A DNA stretch of 8,787 nucleotides. It comes from Methylomicrobium sp. (GTDB taxonomy: Bacteria > Pseudomonadota > Gammaproteobacteria > Methylococcales > Methylomonadaceae). Location of the stretch: NCBI GenBank assembly GCA_007135635.1, contig SLIO01000480.1:1-8787 (forward strand), written 5' to 3'. Shown here one piece after another: positions 1 through 6,616 of this stretch (the stretch's first letter is position 1; each line of letters opens with the position of its first letter). The translations under genes and the position numbers were made by a program. Under the pieces are notes generated by a model, which saw only the letters and a program-made list of their open reading frames with translations, was not told the DNA's origin and ran no database searches.

Positions 1-345
1 CTTCGTCATTTCGAAAGCATTCTCAGCAAATGGAAAGCCAATCTAATGGAGGAAGTCGATCGAACCGTGCATCATATGCAAGACGATGCCGCGAATTTTC
101 CTGACCCTAACGACAGAGCGACGCAAGAGTCCGAATTTAGCCTAGAATTGAGAACACGCGACCGCGAACGCAAACTCATTAGAAAAATCGATCAGGCGTT
201 AAAAGATATCGAATCAGGTGATTACGGTTATTGCGAATCTTGCGGCATTGAAATCGGTATCCGCCGATTGGAAGCCCGACCCACCGCAACGATGTGCATC
301 GACTGTAAAACACTCGACGAAATTCGGGAAAAGCAAATGGGGTAA
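1..345 (+). CDS. dksA: RNA polymerase-binding transcription factor DksA (5' end missing)
   Basis: DksA binds in the RNA polymerase secondary channel and, with ppGpp, adjusts transcription of rRNA, amino-acid and stress genes. The reading frame is open from base 1, so the N-terminal part lies outside the window. Visible are the coiled-coil tip DPNDRA, with the two acidic residues (codons 103-105 and 112-114) that correspond to E. coli Asp71 and Asp74. The strongly conserved [15 protein letters not shown] helix follows. Next is the C4 zinc finger, with cysteine codons at 232, 241, 295 and 304 (CESC...CIDC). The end EIREKQMG is typical of the family. Only 26 bp separate its stop from the first conserved codon of gluQ, so the two genes are almost certainly co-transcribed. 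Identity is seen directly; function is family knowledge. Confidence 0.97.
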   Translation, partial: LRHFESILSKWKANLMEEVDRTVHHMQDDAANFPDPNDRATQESEFSLELRTRDRERKLIRKIDQALKDIESGDYGYCESCGIEIGIRRLEARPTATMCIDCKTLDEIREKQMG

Positions 346-371
346 ACCCGGTTTCCAGCCTTCACCCCCAC

Positions 372-1292
372 TATATCGGCCGGTTCGCACCCTCGCCTTC
401 CGGCCCTCTTCATCTTGGCTCTCTTTATGCGGCCTTGGCAAGCTTTCTCGACGCTCGAAAACAACAAGGTCAATGGCTAGTCAGAATCGACGACATCGAT
501 ACTCCGCGAAATGTTGAAGGCGCCGCCGACTCGATTCTCAAGACACTGGAAACGTTCGGTCTAACCTGGGACGGCGATATTTATTACCAAAGCCGTCATC
601 ATGAACAGTACCGACACTATCTCGATGTGTTAAAAGACCAAGAATTGCTTTATCCGTGCCTCTGCAGCCGAAAATCGCTCGCAGAATTAATGAACACCGC
701 AATTTATCCCGGGCTATGCCGCCACAGAGCTTTTCCGGAAAATTCGCCTCATGCCGTGCGCATTCAGGTCGATGCAATCCATTCAGCATTCAACGATCGC
801 TTACAAGGTAATCAGTCCGAAAATCTCGCCACCCAACACGGCGACTTTATCTTAAGAAGAAAAGATATGATCTTTTCCTATCAATTCACGGTCGTCATCG
901 ACGATCATCTACAAGGCGTATCCGATATCGTTCGTGGCGTCGACCTGCTGGATTCAACGATCAAACAGATCTATCTGCAACAAAAACTGGACTTTAAGCA
1001 ACCAAGCTATATGCATGTTCCGCTGATCACCGATTCGCACGGCATCAAACTCAGCAAGCAAACGTTCGCCGAACCGGTTGCTACCGATCATCCATCGCGT
1101 GTTATATTTAGCTTACTGGAATTACTGAAGCAAGCACCGCCACAAGAACTGGCCGATGCGTCTTTATCCGACATATTGGATTGGGCCATCAGCCATTGGC
1201 AACCCGGGCATTTATCAACGATGACCGCTATTTGCCCCGCTGCCGACCTTGACGCCTCTTGTACGTCTAAAGAACATAAGGACTCATCATGA
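372..1292 (+). CDS. gluQ: Glutamyl-Q tRNA(Asp) synthetase; start codon unclear
   Basis: GluQRS is a truncated GluRS-like enzyme that activates glutamate and attaches it to the queuosine base at position 34 of tRNA-Asp. Conserved coding begins at [18 protein letters not shown], whose HLGS (411-422) is the HIGH-like ATP site. [10 protein letters not shown] follows. Zinc ligands match E. coli GluQ: two cysteines (codons 657 and 663), a tyrosine (705) and a cysteine (717). The KMSKS-like motif is KLSK (1047-1058). The C-terminal anticodon-binding domain of GluRS is absent, as expected for GluQRS. The frame is open back to a stop at 306-308, but it contains no ATG, GTG or TTG before TTG 435, which lies after the HIGH motif and would give a dead enzyme. 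The coordinate given is the first conserved codon, not a proven start. The gene overlaps acs by 4 bases (ATGA). Identity is certain; whether it is expressed intact is not. Confidence 0.85.
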   Translation, partial: YIGRFAPSPSGPLHLGSLYAALASFLDARKQQGQWLVRIDDIDTPRNVEGAADSILKTLETFGLTWDGDIYYQSRHHEQYRHYLDVLKDQELLYPCLCSRKSLAELMNTAIYPGLCRHRAFPENSPHAVRIQVDAIHSAFNDRLQGNQSENLATQHGDFILRRKDMIFSYQFTVVIDDHLQGVSDIVRGVDLLDSTIKQIYLQQKLDFKQPSYMHVPLITDSHGIKLSKQTFAEPVATDHPSRVIFSLLELLKQAPPQELADASLSDILDWAISHWQPGHLSTMTAICPAADLDASCTSKEHKDSS

Positions 1293-3226
1293 CTGAAGTG
1301 AAAACCTATCCTGTCGATCCCGAACTGTCAGCCCATGCTCACATTACACCGGAACGCTATAAAACACTTTATCGACAATCGATCGATGAACCGGAGTCCT
1401 TTTGGGCCGAACAAGCCGAACAATTTCTCGACTGGTTCAAGCCTTGGGATAATGTCATGGATTACGACTATAACAAGGGCTATATTCGCTGGTTCGAAGG
1501 CGGCGAACTTAATGTCAGCTACAATTGCCTTGACCGGCATTTAGCCGCGCGTGGCGATCAAACCGCGATTATCTGGGAAGGCGACGATCCCGCTCAGGAC
1601 AAAAAAATCAGTTACCGTGAATTGCACCGAGAAGTTTGCAAATTCGCCAATGTTCTGAAAAGCCAAGGCATCAAGAAAGGCGACCGGGTCTGTATTTACC
1701 TGCCGATGATCGTCGAAGCGGCCGTCGTCACACTGGCCTGCGCCCGAATAGGCGCAGTCCACTCCATCGTGTTCGGCGGTTTTTCGGCCGAATCTTTACG
1801 TGACCGCATCCAAGACGCCGACTGCCACACAGTTATCTGCGCCGATGAAGGGCTTCGCGGCGGCAAAAAGATACCGCTCAAAACCAGTGTCGACCAGGCG
1901 GTTTCTCACTGCCCGAATGTCAAAAACGTCATCGTTATTAGAAACACCGACAATGATATTCCGTGGACACCAAAACGCGATATTTGGTATCACGAAGCGA
2001 TGAAAAACGCATCGGACGATTGTCCACCCGAAACCCTATCCGCCGAAGACCCATTATTCATTCTTTACACATCCGGCTCTACCGGCAAACCGAAAGGCCT
2101 GCTGCACACCACGGGCGGCTACCTGTTATTCGCCGCAATGACGCACAAATACGTATTCGATTATCACGACGGCGATATTTATTGGTGCACCGCTGATATC
2201 GGCTGGGTCACCGGGCACTCTTATATGATTTACGGACCACTCTGCAATGGTGCGACGACCTTGATGTTTGAAGGTATTCCGACCTACCCCGAGCCCGACC
2301 GTTTTTGGCGCATCGTCGATAAACATCAAGTCAATATTTTCTATACCGCACCGACTGCAATTCGCGCCTTGATGGCGCAAGGCAACGACTTTGTCACTCG
2401 TACCGACCGCAGCAGTTTAAGAATCCTTGGGACGGTTGGCGAACCGATCAACCCCGAAGCATGGGAATGGTATTATCACATCGTCGGCAACGAACGCTGT
2501 CCTATCATGGATACCTGGTGGCAAACCGAAACCGGCGGTATTCTGATCACGCCATTGCCTGGCGCCACTGCATTGAAGCCAGGCTCGGCGACGCTGCCAT
2601 TCTTCGGCGTTAAACCGGAAATTCTCGACAATTCAGGCAATGTACTCGAAGGCGAAGCGGAAGGCATTCTGGTATTGAGCCGCCCCTGGCCGGGCCAGGC
2701 CAGAAGTATTTACGGCGATCACAACCGCTTTATCGATACGTATTTCAAAAGTTTTCCGGGATATTATTTTGCCGGCGACGGCGCGCGCCGCGACAAGGAT
2801 GGTTATTACTGGATCACCGGCCGCGTCGATGATGTGATCAATGTTTCGGGCCATCGCATGGGTACCGCCGAAGTCGAAAGTGCGCTAGTTTTGCATGAAG
2901 ACGTCGCCGAGGCCGCCGTGGTGGGCTACCCGCATCCTATCAAGGGCCAGGGTATTTATGCTTACGTTACGCTAAATGCCGGAGTCGAACCGAGCGAAAC
3001 TCTGAGGCAGGAATTGATCAATCTGGTCAGAAAAGAAATTGGAGCGATTGCACACCCCGATATCATTCAATGGGCACCGGCCCTTCCGAAAACGCGTTCA
3101 GGAAAAATCATGCGGCGTATTTTAAGAAAAGTCGCCTCGAACGAAATCGACAGCTTAGGCGACACCTCGACACTGGCAGACCCATCGGTTGTCGATGAAA
3201 TCATCGATCATAGAGCCAATAGATAA
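1289..3226 (+). CDS. acs: Acetyl-CoA synthetase (AMP-forming)
   Basis: Acs converts acetate, ATP and CoA to acetyl-CoA, AMP and PPi through an acetyl-AMP intermediate in the cytoplasm. At 645 residues it is close to the usual 650. Motifs of the adenylate-forming (ANL) superfamily are intact. The phosphate-binding loop [11 protein letters not shown] is at residues 260-270. The A5-type motif [10 protein letters not shown] is at 408-417. The hinge region contains [17 protein letters not shown]. The catalytic lysine is Lys606 in [11 protein letters not shown], the residue that Pat-type acetyltransferases modify in well-studied homologues. The ATG is preceded by TAAGGA (1277-1282) at good spacing and overlaps the gluQ stop (ATGA), so translation is probably coupled. 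Placement behind dksA-gluQ differs from E. coli, where pcnB and folK follow. Confidence 0.97.
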   Translation: MTEVKTYPVDPELSAHAHITPERYKTLYRQSIDEPESFWAEQAEQFLDWFKPWDNVMDYDYNKGYIRWFEGGELNVSYNCLDRHLAARGDQTAIIWEGDDPAQDKKISYRELHREVCKFANVLKSQGIKKGDRVCIYLPMIVEAAVVTLACARIGAVHSIVFGGFSAESLRDRIQDADCHTVICADEGLRGGKKIPLKTSVDQAVSHCPNVKNVIVIRNTDNDIPWTPKRDIWYHEAMKNASDDCPPETLSAEDPLFILYTSGSTGKPKGLLHTTGGYLLFAAMTHKYVFDYHDGDIYWCTADIGWVTGHSYMIYGPLCNGATTLMFEGIPTYPEPDRFWRIVDKHQVNIFYTAPTAIRALMAQGNDFVTRTDRSSLRILGTVGEPINPEAWEWYYHIVGNERCPIMDTWWQTETGGILITPLPGATALKPGSATLPFFGVKPEILDNSGNVLEGEAEGILVLSRPWPGQARSIYGDHNRFIDTYFKSFPGYYFAGDGARRDKDGYYWITGRVDDVINVSGHRMGTAEVESALVLHEDVAEAAVVGYPHPIKGQGIYAYVTLNAGVEPSETLRQELINLVRKEIGAIAHPDIIQWAPALPKTRSGKIMRRILRKVASNEIDSLGDTSTLADPSVVDEIIDHRANR

Positions 3227-3291
3227 CGCGTACAGCACCTTTTTTATGAAGAATGTATTCAAAAGCTTTTTGCTTAGATTTCAAAGAGTAG

Positions 3292-3316
3292 AAACACCCC
3301 ATAAGATGTTTTTTTT
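3292..3316 (+). terminator. Possible weak terminator after acs
   Basis: A short AT-rich stem, AAACA (3292-3296) with TGTTT (3307-3311), runs directly into a row of eight T (3309-3316). It is 66 bp behind the acs stop. The stem is only 5 bp and weak, so this is a candidate and not a clear Rho-independent terminator. No stronger stem plus T-run was seen between acs and cysD. Confidence 0.25.
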
Positions 3317-3321
3317 AAATT

Positions 3322-3334
3322 CATAGCAGCTATG
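3322..3334. promoter_or_regulatory. 13-bp perfect dyad CATAGC-A-GCTATG
   Basis: Two perfect 6-bp half-sites are separated by one base in the acs-cysD gap, about 90 bp upstream of cysD. A one-base loop is too tight for a full RNA hairpin, so a protein-binding operator is more likely if it is functional. The same half-sites with a two-base centre form the middle of the large palindrome at 4588-4751. No known regulator is recognised. Confidence 0.4.
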
Positions 3335-3377
3335 GCAAATTGTCCGAATTCAACTTAAAATGAACCTTGTTTTCGCA

Positions 3378-3408
3378 TTGACTCTTCACGGACAAACCGT
3401 GGAATAAA
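3378..3408 (+). promoter_or_regulatory. Candidate cysD promoter containing a dyad
   Basis: A -35-like TTGACT (3378-3383) is followed 19 bp later by AATAAA (3403-3408). Between them lies the perfect dyad CACGG-ACAAA-CCGTG (3387-3401). An over-long spacer holding a dyad is the arrangement used by MerR-family regulators. However, the implied leader would be only about 11 bases, and the -10 match is modest. The dyad could instead be an mRNA hairpin just ahead of the cysD start. Ahead of the ATG only a weak GGA (3416-3418) could act as ribosome binding site. Confidence 0.3.
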
Positions 3409-3424
3409 ATATTACGGATTATCG

Positions 3425-4333
3425 ATGACCGATTATAAACTTACCCACCTCAAGCAGCTCGAAGCTGAAAGTATTCACATTATCCGTGAAGTGGCGGCTG
3501 AATTCGAACGACCTGTCATGCTGTATTCAATCGGCAAGGATTCAGCCGTAATGCTGCAATTGGCGATTAAAGCCTTTTATCCTGGCAAACTGCCGTTTCC
3601 TTTGCTGCATGTCGATACCACATGGAAATTCCGCGAAATGATCGAGTTTCGCGATAAATTGGCGAAAGATTTGGGCCTGGAATTACTGGTTAACATCAAC
3701 CAGGAAGGGGTTGAACAAGGCATTGGCCCTTTTACGCACGGCAGCAAGAAACACACCGAAGTCATGAAAACCGACTCCCTCAAGCAAGCGCTTAACAAAT
3801 ATCAGTTCGATGCGGCTTTCGGAGGCGCCCGACGCGACGAGGAAAAATCCCGCGCTAAGGAACGCGTCTATTCGTTCCGCGACAAAAACCATCGCTGGGA
3901 TCCGAAAAACCAAAGACCCGAACTTTGGAACATCTACAACGGTAGAATCGACAAAGGCGAGAGCATCCGGGTATTCCCACTGTCTAATTGGACTGAACTC
4001 GACGTTTGGCAATATATCCATTTGGAAAACATCCCGATCGTCCCTTTGTATTTTGCAAAGGAGCGGCCTGTCGTCAACAAGGACGGCATGCTGATTATGG
4101 TAGACGACAACCGGATGCCGATCGGCCCTGAAGACAAAGTCGAAATGAAAATGGTCCGGTTTAGAACCTTAGGTTGCTATCCTTTGACCGGCGCAGTCGA
4201 ATCGACCGCAACAACGCTCCCCGAAATCATTCAGGAAATGCTGTTAACGACCAGCTCCGAGCGGCAAGGACGTCTAATCGATCACGACCAAGCAGGCTCG
4301 ATGGAACAAAAAAAGCGCGAAGGGTATTTCTGA
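3425..4333 (+). CDS. cysD: Sulfate adenylyltransferase subunit 2
   Basis: CysD is the adenylyl-transferring subunit of ATP sulfurylase. With the GTPase CysN it makes adenylylsulfate (APS) from sulfate and ATP in assimilatory sulfur metabolism. The 302 residues match the normal length exactly. The PP-loop SIGKDS at residues 35-40 binds the ATP pyrophosphate. The family signature [15 protein letters not shown] lies at 133-147, and the protein ends with the typical KKREGYF. The ATG gives the standard N-terminus [13 protein letters not shown]. It is the first gene after a 198-bp non-coding gap. Its partner cysN, normally a few bases downstream, is displaced by 630 bp of inserted sequence. Confidence 0.98.
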   Translation: MTDYKLTHLKQLEAESIHIIREVAAEFERPVMLYSIGKDSAVMLQLAIKAFYPGKLPFPLLHVDTTWKFREMIEFRDKLAKDLGLELLVNINQEGVEQGIGPFTHGSKKHTEVMKTDSLKQALNKYQFDAAFGGARRDEEKSRAKERVYSFRDKNHRWDPKNQRPELWNIYNGRIDKGESIRVFPLSNWTELDVWQYIHLENIPIVPLYFAKERPVVNKDGMLIMVDDNRMPIGPEDKVEMKMVRFRTLGCYPLTGAVESTATTLPEIIQEMLLTTSSERQGRLIDHDQAGSMEQKKREGYF

Positions 4334-4343
4334 GAGGCAAGGA

Positions 4344-4370
4344 GAAAGACGAAAGATGAAAGGGAAAGAA
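4344..4370 (+). repeat. Degenerate 7-bp periodic repeat (GAAAGNN), left side of the cassette
   Basis: Three heptamers in register, GAAAGAC, GAAAGAT and GAAAGGG (4344-4364), are followed by a further GAAAGAA (4364-4370) shifted by one base. They lie between the cysD stop and the four-helix-bundle gene. A different but also 7-bp tandem repeat lies at the other end of the insertion (4928-4958). Confidence 0.6.
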
Positions 4371-4375
4371 TCCTC

Positions 4376-4404
4376 AACCTTATCTCTTGCCCTTAAAACC
4401 CATG
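4376..4404 (+). repeat. Leader-like direct repeat, left copy
   Basis: This stretch begins AACCTTATCTCTTG and ends AAAACCCATG, where ATG starts the four-helix-bundle gene. It resembles 4919-4966, which begins AACCTTATTCCTTG and ends CTAACCCATG at the cysN start. The first 14 bases match at 12 positions and the last 10 at 8. The right copy is longer because it carries the CCTTGAA heptamers. Paired copies at both edges suggest a duplication made when the cassette arrived. Confidence 0.45.
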
Positions 4405-4905
4405 AGCTTTGAAGATTTAGTTGTATGGAAACGCGCGTGTAGGTTGTGTGTTAATGTTTATCGGCACCTCAAAGAATGCACAGACCTCGGTTTTAAAGAC
4501 CAAATAACCCGTAGCGCGTTATCCATACCCTGCAACATAGCCGAAGGTTATGAACGAAACACCAACAAAGATGCTATAAAGTTCTTTTATACTTCGCGCG
4601 GGCATGTTTGCGGATTTTATGGCAATGCTATTTTGTTCGGTAGCAAGGCGCGAAAACAGGCGCATAGCAAGCTATGTAACTGTTTTCGCAACGCCGCTAC
4701 CGGACAAAAGAGCGCGTCAGCTTACCAGCAAATGTGGCCGTGCGAAGTATATTATGCAAAAGGCTCAGCAGGCGAATTGCGCACCCAAATTTATATTGGC
4801 ATGGAAATCGGCTGTATCCACAAACAAACTGGATCAAGTTGGCTATAAGAAGCCCAAGAAATATCGATGATGATATCCGGCCTAATCAAAGCCCGCTCAG
4901 CTTAA
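4402..4905 (+). pseudogene. Four-helix-bundle (S23/IVS-protein family) gene, interrupted and nonsense-mutated
   Basis: The N-terminal part (MSFEDLVVWKRA..., then SIPCNIAEGYERN and KDAIKFFY) and the later part (AKGSAGELRTQIYIGMEIGCI) are diagnostic of the small four-helix-bundle family. That family is found in Leptospira 23S rRNA intervening sequences and is related to the Avd accessory proteins of diversity-generating retroelements; its cellular role is unknown. Between FFY and AKG lies a 55-codon foreign stretch that corresponds to the palindromic element at 4588-4751 and stays in frame. A TAA at 4846-4848 then cuts the gene, yet the family C-terminus (EAQEISMMISGLIKARSA) continues in the same frame to TAA 4903-4905. 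Without the insert and with the stop repaired, the protein would be about 112 residues, a normal length. As it stands a 148-residue product could be made. ATG 4402 is preferred over TTG 4387 because MSFEDL matches the family start; no ribosome binding site precedes it. Confidence 0.85.
4588..4751. mobile_element. 164-bp near-palindromic MITE-like insertion
   Basis: Two arms of 81 bases (4588-4668 and 4671-4751) are inverted copies around the two-base centre at 4669-4670. The outer 24 bases match their inverse at 20 of 24 positions, starting TATACTTCGC and ending GCGAAGTATA. Further inside, TTTTG pairs with CAAAA and GTAGC (4640-4644) with GCTAC (4696-4700). CGAAAACAG (4651-4659) pairs with CTGTTTTCG (4680-4688), and CATAGC with GCTATG at the core. 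Small internal loops break the arms. It interrupts a recognisable gene, which is direct evidence of insertion. TTAT at 4587-4590 and 4752-4755 may be a target duplication. There is no transposase inside, so it is non-autonomous. I do not recognise a known family. Confidence 0.8.
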
Positions 4906-4918
4906 CTCACGCATCCCA

Positions 4919-4966
4919 AACCTTATTCCTTGAACCTTGAACCTTGAACCTTGAACCTAACCCATG
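4919..4966 (+). repeat. Leader-like direct repeat, right copy
   Basis: This is the partner of 4376-4404. It starts AACCTTATTCCTTG, contains the CCTTGAA heptamer array, and ends at the cysN ATG as CTAACCCATG. Neither copy contains a Shine-Dalgarno sequence. Confidence 0.45.
4928..4958 (+). repeat. Perfect tandem heptamer (CCTTGAA) x4 plus three bases
   Basis: Four identical copies of CCTTGAA (4928-4955) plus CCT end five bases before the cysN ATG. The array occupies the place where the cysN ribosome binding site should be, and contains no AGGAG-like sequence. Copy number in such an array can change by slippage. Confidence 0.9.
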
Positions 4967-6598
4967 TCCCACCAATCCGAACTCATTAGCACCGATATCA
5001 ACGCCTATTTGGCCCAACACGAGCGCAAGGAATTACTGCGCTTTTTAACTTGCGGCAATGTCGATGATGGCAAAAGCACGCTGATCGGCCGCTTGCTGCA
5101 CGATTCAAAAATGATCTATGAAGATCAATTGGCCGCGGTCAAAGCGGATAGCGTCAAATCCGGTACCACCGGTGCCGGGCAAATCGATCTAGCCTTGCTG
5201 GTCGACGGCTTGCAGGCCGAACGCGAACAAGGCATCACGATCGATGTCGCGTACCGTTATTTCTCTACCTCGACGCGCAAATTCATCATCGCCGACACGC
5301 CGGGCCACGAGCAATACACCCGCAACATGGCGACCGGCGCATCGACCTGCGATTTGGCGATTATCTTGATCGATGCCCGCTATGGCGTACAAACGCAAAC
5401 CAAACGCCACAGCTTCATCGTTTCTTTGCTCGGCATCAAACGAATTATTGTTGCGGTCAACAAAATGGACCTTATCGAATTCAGCGAAGAAACATATAAC
5501 CGGATAACAGAAGATTATCTGAATTTCGTAAAGGCCCTGGATCTGCACGATATTCGTTTCATTCCCATCTCGGCGCTGAATGGCGACAATGTCGTCAATC
5601 CGAGCGAGAGTATGCCTTGGTACACCGGCAAGCCAATGATGGAAATATTGAACACGATTGAAATCGCCTCCGATCGCAATTTCAGCGACGCGCGTTTTCC
5701 GGTGCAATACGTCAACCGGCCAAACCTGGATTTCCGCGGTTTCTGTGGCACCGTTGCATCCGGACTATTCCGCAAAGGCGATCGTATTACCGCCCTTCCC
5801 TCCGGAAAATCCAGCAAAATTAAATCCATCGTGACTTACGACGGCGAATTAGAGCAAGTATTCCCGCCGATGGCCGTTACCTTGACACTCGAGGATGAAA
5901 TCGACATCAGCCGGGGCGATATGATCATCAGCAAGGAAACCGTCTCGCCGACTATCGCCGACAAATTTAAAGCGACAATCGTCTGGATGACTGAGAAAGC
6001 CATGACACCGGGTCGGCAATACATTATCAAGCTCGCGACGAGAAGCGTCTCCGGATCGGTTTCGATGATTCATCATCGAGTCGATGTCAACACATTAGAG
6101 CATCATGATGCGAGCGAGCTCAATCTCAATGAAATCGGTCTATGCACGGTTAACCTGAACGCACCGGTCGTATTCGATCCTTATAAGCGCAGCAAAGGCA
6201 CCGGCTCGTTCATCGTTATCGATCGACTCACCAATGTTACGGTCGGAGCCGGCATGATCACCGATAATGCCGATGACATTAACTTGCAACCGGTCTCTCC
6301 GGAAGATCGCGCGGCGCGCTTCGGACAGAAAACCACGATTATTTTGCTGAAAGGCCATAAAGCACATGAAACGGCTTATTTGTTGGAAAGAAAGCTATTC
6401 GACAACGGTCATGCCGCAACAGTCGTCGAAACACTATTCAGCGAACCGGACGAATTCGCTCAACTCATTAAAAGTGCCGGCTTGATTGCCCTATGCGTCG
6501 GGTTGAATTACGAAGCTGCCGATATTGAATTCGACACCGAAGCCGACTCGATCGATGATATCTATGCCGCATTAAAATCCGAAAAAATTATATTTTAA
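4964..6598 (+). CDS. cysN: Sulfate adenylyltransferase subunit 1 with a degenerate APS-kinase-like tail
   Basis: CysN is the GTPase subunit of ATP sulfurylase; GTP hydrolysis drives APS formation by CysD. The elongation-factor-like GTPase domain has its P-loop GNVDDGKST at residues 31-39. Switch [12 protein letters not shown] starts at 90, DTPGH lies at 111-115 and NKMD at 166-169. EF-Tu-like beta-barrel domains follow to about residue 440. The remaining 100 residues (445-544) begin RFGQK, as at a CysN-CysC fusion junction. There the kinase P-loop is replaced by GHKAHET (464-470), and the central APS-binding part is missing. The final [18 protein letters not shown] still resembles the kinase C-terminus. 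E. coli CysN has 475 residues and bifunctional CysNC proteins about 640, so 544 is intermediate. APS kinase activity is not expected. The start [16 protein letters not shown] matches the family, but there is no Shine-Dalgarno sequence. Confidence 0.96.
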   Translation: MSHQSELISTDINAYLAQHERKELLRFLTCGNVDDGKSTLIGRLLHDSKMIYEDQLAAVKADSVKSGTTGAGQIDLALLVDGLQAEREQGITIDVAYRYFSTSTRKFIIADTPGHEQYTRNMATGASTCDLAIILIDARYGVQTQTKRHSFIVSLLGIKRIIVAVNKMDLIEFSEETYNRITEDYLNFVKALDLHDIRFIPISALNGDNVVNPSESMPWYTGKPMMEILNTIEIASDRNFSDARFPVQYVNRPNLDFRGFCGTVASGLFRKGDRITALPSGKSSKIKSIVTYDGELEQVFPPMAVTLTLEDEIDISRGDMIISKETVSPTIADKFKATIVWMTEKAMTPGRQYIIKLATRSVSGSVSMIHHRVDVNTLEHHDASELNLNEIGLCTVNLNAPVVFDPYKRSKGTGSFIVIDRLTNVTVGAGMITDNADDINLQPVSPEDRAARFGQKTTIILLKGHKAHETAYLLERKLFDNGHAATVVETLFSEPDEFAQLIKSAGLIALCVGLNYEAADIEFDTEADSIDDIYAALKSEKIIF

Positions 6599-6616
6599 TG
6601 CGTTACTAAACGCCTG

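Larger units (their letters stand above)
4339..4412 (+). other. Possible 18-codon leader ORF with its own ribosome binding site
   Basis: AAGGAG (4339-4344), just behind the cysD stop, is followed 11 bases later by an ATG (4356) that opens 18 codons ending in TGA at 4410-4412. The stop lies just past the ATG (4402) of the four-helix-bundle gene, which has no ribosome binding site of its own. The leader could therefore feed ribosomes to it by termination-reinitiation. An alternative is that AAGGAG is the left-over ribosome binding site of the original cysN junction. The peptide resembles nothing known to me. Confidence 0.25.

Noticed and set aside
435..1292. gluQ starting at TTG 435
   Set aside because: This start lies after the HIGH-like motif, which is clearly encoded upstream in the same frame; the product would lack the ATP site.
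3261..3270. AAAAGCTTTT palindrome after acs as a terminator
   Set aside because: There is no loop and no GC-rich stem, so it cannot form a stable hairpin.
4387..4401. TTG 4387 as the start of the four-helix-bundle gene
   Set aside because: The family N-terminus begins at or near MSFEDL (ATG 4402), and the extra residues PLKP have no support or ribosome binding site.
4402..4905. Ribosomal protein or rRNA intervening sequence
   Set aside because: Although the family was once called S23, there is no rRNA sequence around it; the gene lies between cysD and cysN.
4928..4958. CRISPR-like array
   Set aside because: The units are seven bases in direct tandem with no spacers.
5189..5707. 172-codon open frame on the minus strand inside cysN
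   Set aside because: It lies entirely opposite a well-conserved gene, has no family resemblance, and is a by-product of cysN codon use.
6296..6595. Functional CysC (bifunctional CysNC)
   Set aside because: The P-loop is replaced by GHKAHET and the tail is about 100 residues, too short for an APS kinase domain.
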